64,000 nucleotides of DNA. Origin: Pseudomonas sp. FP2335 (GTDB taxonomy: Bacteria; Pseudomonadota; Gammaproteobacteria; Pseudomonadales; Pseudomonadaceae). The notes beneath the pieces are model-generated. The model did not search any database, was not told where the DNA came from, and worked only from the letters and a program-made list of their open reading frames with translations. Of the stretch, positions 1-8,108 are shown piece by piece. Both the position numbers and the translations under genes were made by a program. The stretch spans positions 3,431,501-3,495,500 of the forward strand of contig NZ_CP117437.1 of the NCBI RefSeq assembly GCF_030687535.1. Direction: 5' to 3'. Positions within the stretch are counted from its first letter, which is position 1, and each line of letters begins with the position of its first letter.

Positions 1-385
1 TCCGCTCCGTCACCGACCCCGGGCTCATGAACGCCGCATAGATCTTCTCCACATGGCCGACGCGATAGCCCGTCTCTTCCTCCGCCTCCAGGCGAATACG
101 CTCTTCCGGGCTGGCGTTGTCCAGTAATCCGGCGGCGGCTTCGATCAGGTAGCCGTGGTAATCATTGACGAAGGTGGGCATGCGGAACTGGCGGGTCAGC
201 AGCACCGTGCGTTGCTCGCGGTTGTACAGCAGGATGGTCGCGCCATTGCCGCGGTCGTAGACCTCGCGGTTCTGGGTTTGCCAGCTGCCGTCGCGGCGGC
301 GCAGGTCGAAGGTGTATTTTTTAAGCAGGTACCAGTTTTTCGAAAGGGTCTCTTCGGCGGTGATGCGAACGGGGCTGTTGTCCAT
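1..385 (-). CDS. nudK: GDP-mannose pyrophosphatase NudK (C-terminus cut by window edge)
   Basis: This is the first 128 residues of a Nudix hydrolase read leftward out of the window. The N-terminal segment (MDNSPVRI, then [17 protein letters not shown]) and the block [16 protein letters not shown] are characteristic of NudK, which hydrolyses GDP-mannose and related sugar nucleotides in the cytosol. The Nudix box begins as [20 protein letters not shown] (REAxEExG-like) and continues toward the edge. The start is the ATG at 383-385. Its upstream region is shared with the divergent GGDEF gene. The family call is solid from sequence resemblance; the exact substrate is inferred from family knowledge. 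Confidence 0.85.
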   Translation of the reverse strand, partial: MDNSPVRITAEETLSKNWYLLKKYTFDLRRRDGSWQTQNREVYDRGNGATILLYNREQRTVLLTRQFRMPTFVNDYHGYLIEAAAGLLDNASPEERIRLEAEEETGYRVGHVEKIYAAFMSPGSVTER

Positions 386-499
386 GGTCAGGCCTTTGCT
401 CAAAGGAACGCGAGCATGTCGCGATGGCGAGGCCAGCGTCAAGCCGGTTGCATGCAGATACAATCGCGCTCCTTAGGGATTTTCTCCGGGTTCAAGCAA

Positions 500-1651
500 A
501 TGATGCTGCACATTCCGACGCTATTGATGGTGGCCGTGTTCGTGTTTTGCCTGATGGGCCTGCTCACCGTGCATGCCTGGAGCCGTGGCCGCGAACCGAC
601 CCTGGGTTATCTGGGGAGCATGCTGTTGCTGGCGGCACTGGGCACCGGGTTGGTTGTGGTGCGCGGCGCGGGCATGGACTTTGTCGCGTTGATCATCGGC
701 AATGTAGTGTTACTGCTCAGCGCGGCGATGAACTGGACGGCCATGCGTGCGTTTGTGCAGCGCAAGCCCAATGTGCCGGGGATCTTCGCCGGTTGTGGCC
801 TGTGGATGCTGATGTGTCTGGTGCCGCAGTTCTATGGCTCGTTGTCGGCGCGGGTCACGCTGTATTCGCTGCTGGCCGCCAGTTACGGCGTGTTGTCGGC
901 ACTGGAGTTATGGCGCAAGCGCGACACCCTGGAAGTGGCCTACGCACCGGCATTGGTGCTGACCCTGTGGCACACCGGGTTCTATGTCATCCGCGCCTTC
1001 GCCGACACCGGCCTGTCGATCAAAAGCGGCCAGACCTCGGGCGGTGAAGGCGTACCGTTTTTCTCGTTCATGTTGTTCGAGTCCATGCTGTACGCCATTG
1101 GCATTGCCTACGTCACGCTGGCGATGGTCAAGGAGCGTGCCGAACTGCGCTTCAAGGCGGCGGCCTTCAGTGACGCATTGACCGGCATCGGCAATCGCCG
1201 CGCGTTTATGCTCAAGGGGGAACAACTGCTGGAGGACAGCGACAGGCGCCAGCAAAGCGTGGCGCTGTTACTGTGTGATCTGGACCACTTCAAGCGCTTG
1301 AACGACAGCTTCGGCCACCCCATGGGCGACCGGGCGCTGATCGCCTTCGCCCAGGTGTCTCAGGCCATGTTGCGCAAGAGCGACGTGTTCGCGCGTATCG
1401 GCGGTGAAGAGTTCGCCTGCCTGCTGGCCGACACTGATGAAGCTATCGCGTTCGACGTCGCTGAGCGCATCCGTCAGGCCTTTGCGCAGTTGGACCTGCT
1501 GGCACCGGGGTTCCTCAGCGTGAGCATCGGTATTGCCACCACTGACAAAGCCGGTCATACGCTCTCGCACCTGCTGTCCCAGGCCGACCAGGCGCTGTAC
1601 CGGGCCAAGGCCCAGGGCCGCAACCGGGTTCAGTTGGTGGCAAGCGTCTAA
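500..1651 (+). CDS. Membrane-bound GGDEF diguanylate cyclase
   Basis: A 383-residue protein with a hydrophobic N-terminal half (about six to seven membrane segments, residues ~5-200) followed by a GGDEF domain. The active-site motif GGEEF is at residues 301-305, and an inhibitory RxxD site (RKSD, 292-295) lies five residues upstream, so it should be an active, product-inhibited cyclase making c-di-GMP. The membrane part is not a recognised sensor domain. ATG 500 (or 503) was chosen because it begins the first membrane segment; in-frame codons further upstream overlap nudK. An ATG at 452 is an alternative. The gene is convergent with the next SDR gene, the two stop codons overlapping by 4 nt. 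Confidence 0.85.
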   Translation: MMLHIPTLLMVAVFVFCLMGLLTVHAWSRGREPTLGYLGSMLLLAALGTGLVVVRGAGMDFVALIIGNVVLLLSAAMNWTAMRAFVQRKPNVPGIFAGCGLWMLMCLVPQFYGSLSARVTLYSLLAASYGVLSALELWRKRDTLEVAYAPALVLTLWHTGFYVIRAFADTGLSIKSGQTSGGEGVPFFSFMLFESMLYAIGIAYVTLAMVKERAELRFKAAAFSDALTGIGNRRAFMLKGEQLLEDSDRRQQSVALLLCDLDHFKRLNDSFGHPMGDRALIAFAQVSQAMLRKSDVFARIGGEEFACLLADTDEAIAFDVAERIRQAFAQLDLLAPGFLSVSIGIATTDKAGHTLSHLLSQADQALYRAKAQGRNRVQLVASV

Positions 1652-2493
1652 GCCTGTTTGATACGCGGCCAGGCCGCGGCAACTTCTTCAGCGCTGCCCG
1701 CCTTGATCCGGGCCAGGTTGCGCGGGTAGTCCACTCCGGGGTTTTCCGTAAAACGCGTGGCGGTGAACTGGCCGTTACTGGCGCGCAGGATGTAGCCGGT
1801 GTCTGCACACTGCGTGGAGGCGAGGAATAACACCCCTGGTGTCACCCACTCCGGCTTGAGTTCGTCCGGTTCTTCAGTCACCCCCCACATGCGCGTCTTG
1901 GCCACCGGCGAGATCGCATTGACTTTGACGCCCCCCTCCAGGCCCTCATGACTCAACGCGTTCATGATCCCCAGTTGTGCCATCTTGCCGGCGCTGTAGG
2001 CCACCAGGCCGGTTTGCTCATACTGCGCGTACATCGCGCGGTCGGAGGTGGTGAGGATGATGCGTGGCGCGGGGGAACGCAGCAGATGCGGCCAGGCGTG
2101 CTTGCACAACCACAGCGGGGCATAGAGGTTGATGTCCATGGCACGTTGCAGGAACGCGGCGTCGAGGTCGGCGATGTTCTGGTAACCCACCCAGCCGGCG
2201 TTGTGAATCAGGATGTCGAGTTGGCCGAAGGCCTCGAGGGTGTACGCAACCAACTGCCGGCAACCCTCGTTCGTGGACAGGTCACCGCCATGGCCGATAA
2301 CGGCAAGGCCTTGCGCCTGCAAGGCTTGCGCCGCAGCCTGGACAACCGTCGCATCACTGCCTTCGCCCGCGCTGTCGGCACCGATGTCGCTGATCACCAC
2401 CCGTGCACCGCCCAGGGCTAGCGCCCGCGCGTAATTGAGTCCCAACCCGCGTGCGCCGCCGGTGACAATGGCGGTTTTGCCTGTGAAATCCAT
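1648..2493 (-). CDS. Short-chain dehydrogenase/reductase (SDR)
   Basis: A 281-residue classical SDR, an NAD(P)-dependent cytosolic oxidoreductase. The cofactor-binding TGGARGLG is at residues 11-18, HNAG at 97-100, the probable catalytic Ser at 150 and the YxxxK pair at Tyr166/Lys170, so all catalytic residues are present. The sequence between the cofactor half and the C-terminus resembles the 3-oxoacyl-ACP reductase / hydroxysteroid dehydrogenase-like branch, but the substrate cannot be assigned. The start ATG (2491-2493) follows an AGGAGAG ribosome-binding site. It stands alone, convergent with the GGDEF gene. Confidence 0.85.
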   Translation of the reverse strand: MDFTGKTAIVTGGARGLGLNYARALALGGARVVISDIGADSAGEGSDATVVQAAAQALQAQGLAVIGHGGDLSTNEGCRQLVAYTLEAFGQLDILIHNAGWVGYQNIADLDAAFLQRAMDINLYAPLWLCKHAWPHLLRSPAPRIILTTSDRAMYAQYEQTGLVAYSAGKMAQLGIMNALSHEGLEGGVKVNAISPVAKTRMWGVTEEPDELKPEWVTPGVLFLASTQCADTGYILRASNGQFTATRFTENPGVDYPRNLARIKAGSAEEVAAAWPRIKQA

Positions 2494-2655
2494 GTGTGTG
2501 CTCTCCTGTTCGGCGGCCCACCCTAACAATCTCTGCACGTTTTGTTCAATGCGGTAACACTTTGCAAGAAATACCCGTGCGCGGCGGTCGAATTAATTCC
2601 TGCCTACCCAGGCCATCTGTTAAAACCCCTGCTTCACCTTCGCCCTGGAACCTTC

Positions 2656-3582
2656 ATGTCGTCACGTTTTCTGTCGCGCCCACGCCTGCGTCGTTTCTCC
2701 CTGTTGTGCATGGCGTTGCTGATCATCGGCCTGCCGGTGGGTTGCAGCGTGCTGCAACACAAAGAGCGCGAGCTGGTGTTTCGCATCGAACCGGGCACCG
2801 CCGGTTGGTACACCGGCTTGCCCAAGGCGGTGCAGGAATTCGAGCTCAAGCCCGCCAGCTTCAAGTCGGGACAGAACATCCACGCCTGGTGGTACCCGGC
2901 AGCCAAAAAGGACGCACCCGCCATCCTTTACCTGCACGGCGTGCGCTGGAACCTCACCGGGCAGCTGTTTCGCATCGAGCAATTGCACGCGCTGGGCTAT
3001 TCGGTGCTGGCCATCGACTATCGCGGTTTCGGCCAGAGCCACGGCGAGCTGCCGTCGGAAACCACGGTGTACGAAGATGCGCGCATCGCCTGGGAACGTT
3101 TCCAGACCCTGCAACCTGACCCGAGCAAACGCCTGATCTACGGGCACTCCCTCGGTGGCGCGGTGGCGATCGACCTGGCGGCGGAGTTGGGCAAGCAGCT
3201 GCCGTTGCCGGTACGGGGACTGGTGATCGAGTCCACGTTCACTTCGTTGGCAGATGTGGCCACGGCGGTGGCGAACACGTCGTTGCCGGTGCGCTGGTTG
3301 CTGTCGCAGAAATTCGATTCCATCGACAAGATTGCCGACATCCGCATGCCGCTGCTGGTGGTGCATGGCCTCGATGATCGCTACGTGCCGCCGCGTTTCA
3401 GCGAGCAGTTATTCAAGGCCGCCCAGGAACCCAAGCGCTTGATGCTGGTGCCCGGCGCCAGCCATAACAACAGCATGAGCCTGGCCGGTCGCAGTTACGG
3501 CCAGGCGTTGGACAAATTGATGCAAGCGAAGATGCCACCCCAGGTGGTGACACACTCCACAGGCCGCAACGGCGACTCATAA
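2656..3582 (+). CDS. Alpha/beta hydrolase, probable lipoprotein
   Basis: A 308-residue serine hydrolase. The N-terminus has basic residues, a hydrophobic stretch and a lipobox-like LPVGC with Cys30, suggesting export and lipid anchoring. The alpha/beta hydrolase core has LYLHG at the oxyanion region, the nucleophile elbow GHSLGG (Ser165), an Asp in the VVHGLDDRYVP loop and a terminal His in GASHNNS. This matches the peptidase S9/BAAT-like hydrolases often annotated as cell-wall or lipoprotein alpha/beta hydrolases. The start ATG 2656 begins the signal sequence; an in-frame extension to 2542 is rejected because it would bury the signal. Substrate unknown. Confidence 0.8.
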   Translation: MSSRFLSRPRLRRFSLLCMALLIIGLPVGCSVLQHKERELVFRIEPGTAGWYTGLPKAVQEFELKPASFKSGQNIHAWWYPAAKKDAPAILYLHGVRWNLTGQLFRIEQLHALGYSVLAIDYRGFGQSHGELPSETTVYEDARIAWERFQTLQPDPSKRLIYGHSLGGAVAIDLAAELGKQLPLPVRGLVIESTFTSLADVATAVANTSLPVRWLLSQKFDSIDKIADIRMPLLVVHGLDDRYVPPRFSEQLFKAAQEPKRLMLVPGASHNNSMSLAGRSYGQALDKLMQAKMPPQVVTHSTGRNGDS

Positions 3583-3666
3583 AACGGCTTTTCGGCACTG
3601 GGTTCGCGCTTGCGTGTCAAGCGCCAACCCTGGCCATACTGGCCCGCGCCGACAGTTGATCAAATA

Positions 3667-3681
3667 TTAACCTTTGGTTAA
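3667..3681. repeat. 15-bp perfect palindrome in a convergent intergenic region
   Basis: TTAACCTTTGGTTAA has 6-bp arms and a 3-nt centre. It lies between the ends of the hydrolase and dehydrogenase genes, so it is not placed like a promoter operator. About 30 bp further on is a single TTATCCACA (3711-3719), identical to a consensus DnaA box. Neither has a clear function here. Confidence 0.4.
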
Positions 3682-3726
3682 ATCGCCATACCCGCCGGGG
3701 TCTTGCAAAGTTATCCACAGAGATAC

Positions 3727-3760
3727 CCACGGTTTTCGTGGACAACTCTTTTTACTTTTT
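3727..3760 (+). terminator. Probable terminator after the hydrolase gene
   Basis: A short stem CCACG/CGTGG (3727-3731 and 3737-3741) with a GTTTT loop is followed by a strongly T-rich run (3749-3770). This is a weak stem with a good U tract, on the strand of the upstream hydrolase. Confidence 0.4.
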
Positions 3761-4935
3761 TACGATTTTTTTGCTGAGCAAAGGCTTTCGGGAAATGTAC
3801 CCGGCAGCAAAATCTCGCGATTCACATCGCGTATATCGTTATAGCCACACAGCGCCATCGATACGTCCAGTTCACGGGCGATGATCTCAAGCGCCTTGGT
3901 CACGCCCGCCTCGCCCAACGCCCCCAAACCGTACAAATGCGGGCGACCGATCATGGTGCCTTTTGCGCCCAGCGCCATCGCCTTGAGCACGTCCTGGCCG
4001 GAACGGATACCGCCATCGAGCCACACTTCGATGCGCTCACCCACCGCGTCGACAATCGCCGGCAATTGGCTGATGCTCGACGGCGCGCCATCCAGCTGGC
4101 GGCCACCGTGATTGCTCACCACCAGCGCGTCCGCACCGGCGTTGGCCGCCAGCCGCGCGTCTTCCACATCAAGGATGCCCTTGATGATCAGCTTGCCGCC
4201 CCAGCACTTCTTGATCCACTCCACATCGTCCCAGCTCAGGCGCGGATCGAATTGCTGGGCGGTCCACGACGACAACGAGCTCATGTCCGCCACGCCTTTG
4301 ACATGCCCGACGATATTGCCGAAGCCCCGGCGTTTTGTGCCGAGCATGCCCATCACCCAACGCGGCTTGGTGGCCATGTTGAGGATATTCGCCAGGGTCA
4401 GCTTGGGCGGCGCCGACAGGCCGTTGATCAAATCCTTGTGGCGCTGCCCGAGGATCTGCAGGTCGAGGGTCAACACCAGGGCGTCCACTCCGGCAGCCTT
4501 GGCGCGTTCGATCAATTGCTCGATAAAACTGCGGTCACGCATCACGTACAACTGGAACCAGAACGGCTGGCCGACGTGTTCGGCGATGTCTTCCAGGGAG
4601 CAGATGCTCATGGTCGACAACGTATAGCGCAGGCCAAACGCAGCGGCCGCACGGGCCGTGAGGATCTCGCCATCGGCATGTTGCATGCCCGCCAGGCCGG
4701 TCGGCGCCAAGGCGACGGGCATTGCCATGTCCTGGCCAATCATGGTCGCGCGGATCGAACGTTCATCGATGTTGCGCGCCACCCGTTGGCGGAATTTGAT
4801 GTGGGCAAAATCGCTTTCGTTGGCGCGATAAGTACTTTCAGTCCAGGAGCCGGAATCGGCGTAATCGTAGAACATCCTTGGGACCCGTTTTTGCGCCAGC
4901 TTGCGTAAATCTTCGATGGTGGTGATCAACGACAT
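3760..4935 (-). CDS. FMN-dependent alpha-hydroxyacid dehydrogenase (LldD/glycolate oxidase type)
   Basis: A 391-residue flavoprotein of the FMN-dependent alpha-hydroxyacid dehydrogenase family, which oxidises L-2-hydroxyacids such as L-lactate. It shows the family TIM-barrel blocks: APTGLAGMQHADGE near residues 77-90, the FWFQLY flavin segment (125-130), and SNHGGRQLDG with catalytic His276 and substrate-binding Arg279, followed by LDGGIRSGQDVLKA and GRPHLYGL. Its length is normal. The start ATG at 4933-4935 follows AGGGAGAGG; an in-frame upstream start (4980) lacks such a site. The divergent DeoR-type gene is the obvious candidate regulator. L-lactate is the likeliest substrate, but lldP and lldE are absent nearby, so specificity is uncertain. 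Confidence 0.85.
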   Translation of the reverse strand: MSLITTIEDLRKLAQKRVPRMFYDYADSGSWTESTYRANESDFAHIKFRQRVARNIDERSIRATMIGQDMAMPVALAPTGLAGMQHADGEILTARAAAAFGLRYTLSTMSICSLEDIAEHVGQPFWFQLYVMRDRSFIEQLIERAKAAGVDALVLTLDLQILGQRHKDLINGLSAPPKLTLANILNMATKPRWVMGMLGTKRRGFGNIVGHVKGVADMSSLSSWTAQQFDPRLSWDDVEWIKKCWGGKLIIKGILDVEDARLAANAGADALVVSNHGGRQLDGAPSSISQLPAIVDAVGERIEVWLDGGIRSGQDVLKAMALGAKGTMIGRPHLYGLGALGEAGVTKALEIIARELDVSMALCGYNDIRDVNREILLPGTFPESLCSAKKS

Positions 4936-5028
4936 CTGAGTGACCTCTCCCTGAACTGAGCACAGAGAGTAACCGCCCATCGGCTATGCAACCAGCCATT
5001 GCGTTTGCAACGGCGGGCGACTAATCTC

Positions 5029-5056
5029 GCACAAACCCGCAAAAAAGCGCACAAAC
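5029..5056. promoter_or_regulatory. Possible operator: two GCACAAAC direct repeats 20 bp apart
   Basis: GCACAAAC occurs at 5029-5036 and again at 5049-5056, directly against the ATG of the DeoR-type gene, with a related GCACAAC just inside the gene. The 20-bp spacing puts the copies on the same helical face. This is a plausible site for the adjacent DeoR-type repressor in the divergent promoter region (4936-5056). It also means the DeoR gene has no ordinary Shine-Dalgarno sequence. Confidence 0.3.
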
Positions 5057-5842
5057 ATGCACAACACCCATGAAGCCATCGACCTGCCTTCCCTGCGCAA
5101 ACAGAAGATCCTGTTACTGCTGGAGCGCGACGGCAAGGTCACCGCGTCGGAATTGGTAGAGCACTTTGCCGTGTCCCAGGACACCATCCGCCGCGACCTC
5201 GGCGAACTCGCCGCCGCTGGCTTGCTGCAACGGGTGCACGGCGGCGCACTGCCCCGGCCCAAGGACACCGGCAAGGACTTTTTCACCCGCGTCGGCGAGA
5301 CCAATCAGGCCAAGCGCCGGCTCGCGCAACTGGCCGCAGAACAGGTGGAAGACGGCCAGATCGTGCTGTTCGACTCTGGTTCCACCACATTGCAGATTGC
5401 GCAGTCACTGCCACGCTCGATCCGCCTGACCGTCGTGACCCCGTCGCCGATGATCGCCATCGCGCTGGCGGACCATCCGCAGGTCAACGTGATCCTCGCG
5501 GGTGGCCAGCTCAACCCGGCGACCTTGTCCACCAGCGGCCAGGAAGCCGTGCGCCTGATTCAGAGCGTCAAGGCTGACGTGCTCTTTACCGGCATCTGCG
5601 CCTTGCACCCGCAGGTCGGGATCAGCTCGCTGCATTTCGATGAAGTGGCGGTCAAACAGGCCCTGCTCGATAGCGCCTCCCATGTGGTGGCGGTGACCAT
5701 GGCCGACAAGCTCGGCGCGGTGGAGCCCTTTGTGGTGGCGCCGTGCAGCCGTATTCACACACTGATCACCGAGTGGCATGTGCCGAGTGTGGAGGCGTAT
5801 GAACAGTTGGGGTTGCAAGTGCTGCGAGTGGAAGTCGAATAG
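5057..5842 (+). CDS. DeoR/GlpR family transcriptional regulator
   Basis: A 261-residue DeoR-family repressor. It has an N-terminal winged HTH (LRKQKILLLLERDGKVTA to DTIRRDLGELAAAGLLQRVHGGA, residues ~13-60, with the family signature ending in RVHGGA) and a C-terminal DeoRC sugar-phosphate sensor domain (DSGSTTLQIAQ, FTGICALHPQVGISS, AVTMADKLG). These regulators normally respond to phosphorylated sugars or related metabolites. Divergent placement next to the hydroxyacid dehydrogenase suggests it controls that gene; this is inference. A strong terminator follows it. Confidence 0.85.
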   Translation: MHNTHEAIDLPSLRKQKILLLLERDGKVTASELVEHFAVSQDTIRRDLGELAAAGLLQRVHGGALPRPKDTGKDFFTRVGETNQAKRRLAQLAAEQVEDGQIVLFDSGSTTLQIAQSLPRSIRLTVVTPSPMIAIALADHPQVNVILAGGQLNPATLSTSGQEAVRLIQSVKADVLFTGICALHPQVGISSLHFDEVAVKQALLDSASHVVAVTMADKLGAVEPFVVAPCSRIHTLITEWHVPSVEAYEQLGLQVLRVEVE

Positions 5843-5849
5843 CACAACG

Positions 5850-5878
5850 AAAACAGGCGCCGCAATGGCGCCTGTTTT
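5850..5878. terminator. Bidirectional rho-independent terminator
   Basis: A perfect 12-bp inverted repeat AAAACAGGCGCC / GGCGCCTGTTTT with a 5-nt loop (GCAAT). The A and T runs at both ends make it usable from either strand, terminating the DeoR gene and the convergent small membrane gene. Confidence 0.85.
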
Positions 5879-5893
5879 CTATACGGTCCTGGT

Positions 5894-6100
5894 TCAATTT
5901 TTACCCTGTTGTGGCATCTCGCGTTTCGGCCCGAACATCGCCCAGGCGATCAGCCCAAACAGCGGCACAAAAATCAGAATCACCAACCATAATCCTTTTG
6001 ACTCCCAGCCCCCTGTGCTGCGCAAAACGATATTGATTGCCCACAATTCCAACAGCAGCAGAATCACTGCCAAACCGATCCAGATGTATTGAATTTCCAT
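5894..6100 (-). CDS. Small PLDc_N-type membrane protein
   Basis: A 68-residue protein with two hydrophobic segments (about residues 6-26 and 37-58) and the pattern of the phospholipase D N-terminal (PLDc_N/PLDN) domain: a WAINIVLRS connector and a VPLFGLIAWAMFGPK end. Such short proteins are inner-membrane proteins of unknown role, without any catalytic PLD domain. The start is fixed by an excellent AGGAGGTGAAGC-ATG. Confidence 0.75.
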   Translation of the reverse strand: MEIQYIWIGLAVILLLLELWAINIVLRSTGGWESKGLWLVILIFVPLFGLIAWAMFGPKREMPQQGKN

Positions 6101-6366
6101 GCTTCACCTCCTAGGTCGTGTGCGTTAGGTCAAGCAACGGCCGCCAGGGTTCATAAAACTTTGCACAAAAAACCGGGGGTTGTGGAATGCAACGTGCCAC
6201 GCGGCCAACCATGCAACCTGCACGACAGCCTGGCTTTCACATGACCCGTATCCATTTGAATTAACTAACTATTTTAAAAACGCTCAGGTTGGTACGACTG
6301 ATGCACTCCAGTAGGGGACGAGGCGTGCATTTCGACACGCCCTGATTCTCCTGTGAGGTATCACCC
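6101..6366. promoter_or_regulatory. Divergent promoter region between PLDc_N gene and hemerythrin gene
   Basis: This 266-bp region separates two divergent genes. It contains a small hairpin (GGCGTG...CACGCC, ~6322-6343) in the likely leader of the hemerythrin gene and an AT-rich stretch (6257-6279). No DNR box or other defined operator is visible. Confidence 0.3.
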
Positions 6367-6843
6367 ATGAATGCCATTGATCTGCTCAAAGCCGACCACG
6401 AACGCGTAAAGGCCCTGTTGACTCAATTGAGTGAGTCCACTGAACGCGGGGTAAAAAAACGCACTGAACTGTTGGCCAAGCTGGAGGCGGAAATCAGTTT
6501 GCATACCAAACTTGAGGAAGAAATCCTCTACCCCGCTTTCAGGAAAGCCGGTGGCAAGGAACAGGACATCATGTATCACGAGGCCAAGGAAGAGCACCGC
6601 ACCGTCGACTCCCTGGTATTGCCCGACCTTAAACAGACCGAACCTTCAACCACAGAATTCGCCGGACGCGTCAAAGTGGTCAAGGAGCTGTTGGAGCACC
6701 ACATCGAGGAAGAAGAAACCGAGATGTTCCCGCAGGCGAAAAAGCTGCTGGGCAAGGCGCGCCTTGAAGAGTTGGGCGCCGAAATGGAAGCGATGAAAGC
6801 GGCACACAAGAAATTGCAGTCCAGCAAGCCAATGGCGGCTTAA
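6367..6843 (+). CDS. Hemerythrin HHE domain protein
   Basis: A 158-residue soluble four-helix protein with the hemerythrin-like (HHE cation-binding) metal ligand pattern: H13 in KADHERV, H52 in SLHTKLEEE, HE in MYHEAKEEH and HHIEEEE near residue 117. Such proteins bind O2 or NO, or act in iron and oxidative-stress handling; the precise role is unknown. GAGGT upstream supports the ATG. It is monocistronic as far as visible. Confidence 0.85.
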   Translation: MNAIDLLKADHERVKALLTQLSESTERGVKKRTELLAKLEAEISLHTKLEEEILYPAFRKAGGKEQDIMYHEAKEEHRTVDSLVLPDLKQTEPSTTEFAGRVKVVKELLEHHIEEEETEMFPQAKKLLGKARLEELGAEMEAMKAAHKKLQSSKPMAA

Positions 6844-6857
6844 CCACGCAAACCTGC

Positions 6858-7067
6858 TCAGGCAACTGACGGCTCATCGGTGACTGGCGGCTCGGGCACA
6901 ACGCCCCAGTCGCCATGTTCATACCAGTCATCACCCAGCATCTCCGCCGGGTGCATCGTACGATCGGCCCCGTTGCCGCAGGCCAGGTCGGTCGCGGCGC
7001 AGTAGCGGTCACAGCCCCAGCAGATACGCTCGGGGTGCTTGGGGTGCAGCGGGAAAGGCTTGGCCAT
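6858..7067 (-). CDS. DUF3079 family protein
   Basis: A 69-residue Cys-rich protein beginning MAKPFPLHPKHPERICWGC, with CDRYC and LACGNG motifs, characteristic of DUF3079. Cys residues (ICWGCDRYC...LACG) suggest metal binding. The start ATG 7065-7067 is preferred because family members begin at MAKPFPLHP; a longer in-frame extension upstream (to 7184) crosses the Fur-box region. Function unknown. Confidence 0.8.
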   Translation of the reverse strand: MAKPFPLHPKHPERICWGCDRYCAATDLACGNGADRTMHPAEMLGDDWYEHGDWGVVPEPPVTDEPSVA

Positions 7068-7170
7068 GATCGGGTTCCCTGGCGGCTGGCTGTCCCTGCA
7101 ACGTACCCGGATCGCACTCACCTGGCCTTGACCGGCATCAAGCCCGGCAATCATGAAATATCCTCGAAAC

Positions 7171-7194
7171 TTGACAAGAATCATTATTATTCAC
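7171..7194. promoter_or_regulatory. Fur-box-like sequence upstream of the iron-uptake operon
   Basis: AAGAATCATTATTATT lies about 55 bp upstream of the first ftr gene and matches the AT-rich 6-6-1-6 style of Pseudomonas Fur sites (compare AATGAGAATCATTATT). It overlaps a TTGACA hexamer (7171-7176). Repression by Fe-Fur fits the iron-transport genes downstream. Confidence 0.6.
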
Positions 7195-7245
7195 GCCAGA
7201 CCTTCCTAGACTCGGGCTCCCTCTCCCACCCGTCAGGAAGCCTCC

Positions 7246-7776
7246 ATGCGTACCTCTTCTTTGCTGCCCATCGTCCTGCTGCTGAGCACCTCGGCGGCAC
7301 TCGCCAAGGAATACCCCATCGGCGAACCGCAACACTGCCCGGGGCTGGAAATCGGCGCGGTGTACCTGCAACCGATCGAGATGGCACCCGCCGGCATGAT
7401 GCGCGCCACGGCCGATTCCGATGTGCACCTGGAAGCGGATGTGCGCGCCACCGCGGACAATGCCCAAGGCTTTCAGGAAGGCAGTTTCGTGCCCTACCTG
7501 AACCTGTCGTTCACCCTGAAAAAACACGGCAGCGAAACGCCCATCAACGGCGACTTCCACGCCATGGTCGCCAACGACGGGCCGCACTACGGTGACAACG
7601 TCAAGCTGCAAGGCCCCGGTAAATACACCCTCACCTTCACTGTACTGCCGCCGTCCGGCCACCACTCCCTGGGTCTGCATACCGACAAGGAAACCGGGGT
7701 CGCCCCGTGGTTCGAACGCTGCGAAGTGCATTACGAATTCGTCTATGCCGGCATCGGCAAAAAAGGCGGCTATTGA
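7246..7776 (+). CDS. ftrA: Periplasmic iron-binding protein, P19/Tp34 family (FtrA type)
   Basis: A 176-residue exported protein: signal peptide (MRTSSLLPIVLLLSTSAALA), then the P19/Tpd iron-transporter fold with EYPIGEPQ, the Met/His/Glu-rich segment MAPAGMM, HLEADVRA, GDFHAMVANDGPHYGDNV and PSGHHSLGLHTD. Family members bind Cu/Fe in the periplasm and hand ferrous iron to an Ftr1 permease. AGGAAG precedes the ATG. It heads a four-gene operon with tight translational coupling (TGATG overlap with the next gene), matching Bordetella/Brucella FtrABCD, a ferrous iron importer. Confidence 0.8.
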   Translation: MRTSSLLPIVLLLSTSAALAKEYPIGEPQHCPGLEIGAVYLQPIEMAPAGMMRATADSDVHLEADVRATADNAQGFQEGSFVPYLNLSFTLKKHGSETPINGDFHAMVANDGPHYGDNVKLQGPGKYTLTFTVLPPSGHHSLGLHTDKETGVAPWFERCEVHYEFVYAGIGKKGGY

Positions 7777-8099
7777 TGCGCCGTGCCCTGTGGCTGGGCG
7801 GCGTTCTGCTGAATGGCACGGCGTTGGCGGCGCCGTTGCCGGTGTATGAACTGAGCCTGCAGGACGGTCACTTCAACCCGCCACAACTGGCCGTCAAGGC
7901 TGGCGAGCGCTTCAAGATCGTGCTCAAGAATATCGGCCAGGGCCCGGCGGAATTTGAAAGCACGCCATTGCGGGTGGAGAAGGTGTTGTCGCCCGGCGTG
8001 ATCACCTTCGTGGTGATCCACCCGCTCCAGCCCGGTGTGTATCCGTTCTTCGACGAGTTCAATCCCCATCTGCCCGAAGGCAGCATCCGCGCCGACTAG
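7776..8099 (+). CDS. ftrB: Periplasmic cupredoxin-like protein (FtrB type)
   Basis: A 107-residue exported protein with a signal peptide (ending TALAAP) and a small cupredoxin-type beta barrel: GHFNPPQLAVKAGERFKIVLKN, GPAEFES, PGVYPFFDEFNP. In FtrABCD systems this protein is proposed to oxidise Fe(II) for the Ftr1 permease. The usual type-1 copper Cys is absent; Met and Cys are not prominent, while EFES and FFDEF acidic motifs dominate, as in other FtrB-like proteins. The ATG overlaps the ftrA stop. Confidence 0.75.
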   Translation: MRRALWLGGVLLNGTALAAPLPVYELSLQDGHFNPPQLAVKAGERFKIVLKNIGQGPAEFESTPLRVEKVLSPGVITFVVIHPLQPGVYPFFDEFNPHLPEGSIRAD

Positions 8100-8108
8100 G
8101 AGCCGTTG

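Noticed and set aside
3711..3719. Replication origin signal (single DnaA box TTATCCACA)
   Set aside because: Only one box and no cluster, AT-rich unwinding region or dnaA/parAB nearby.
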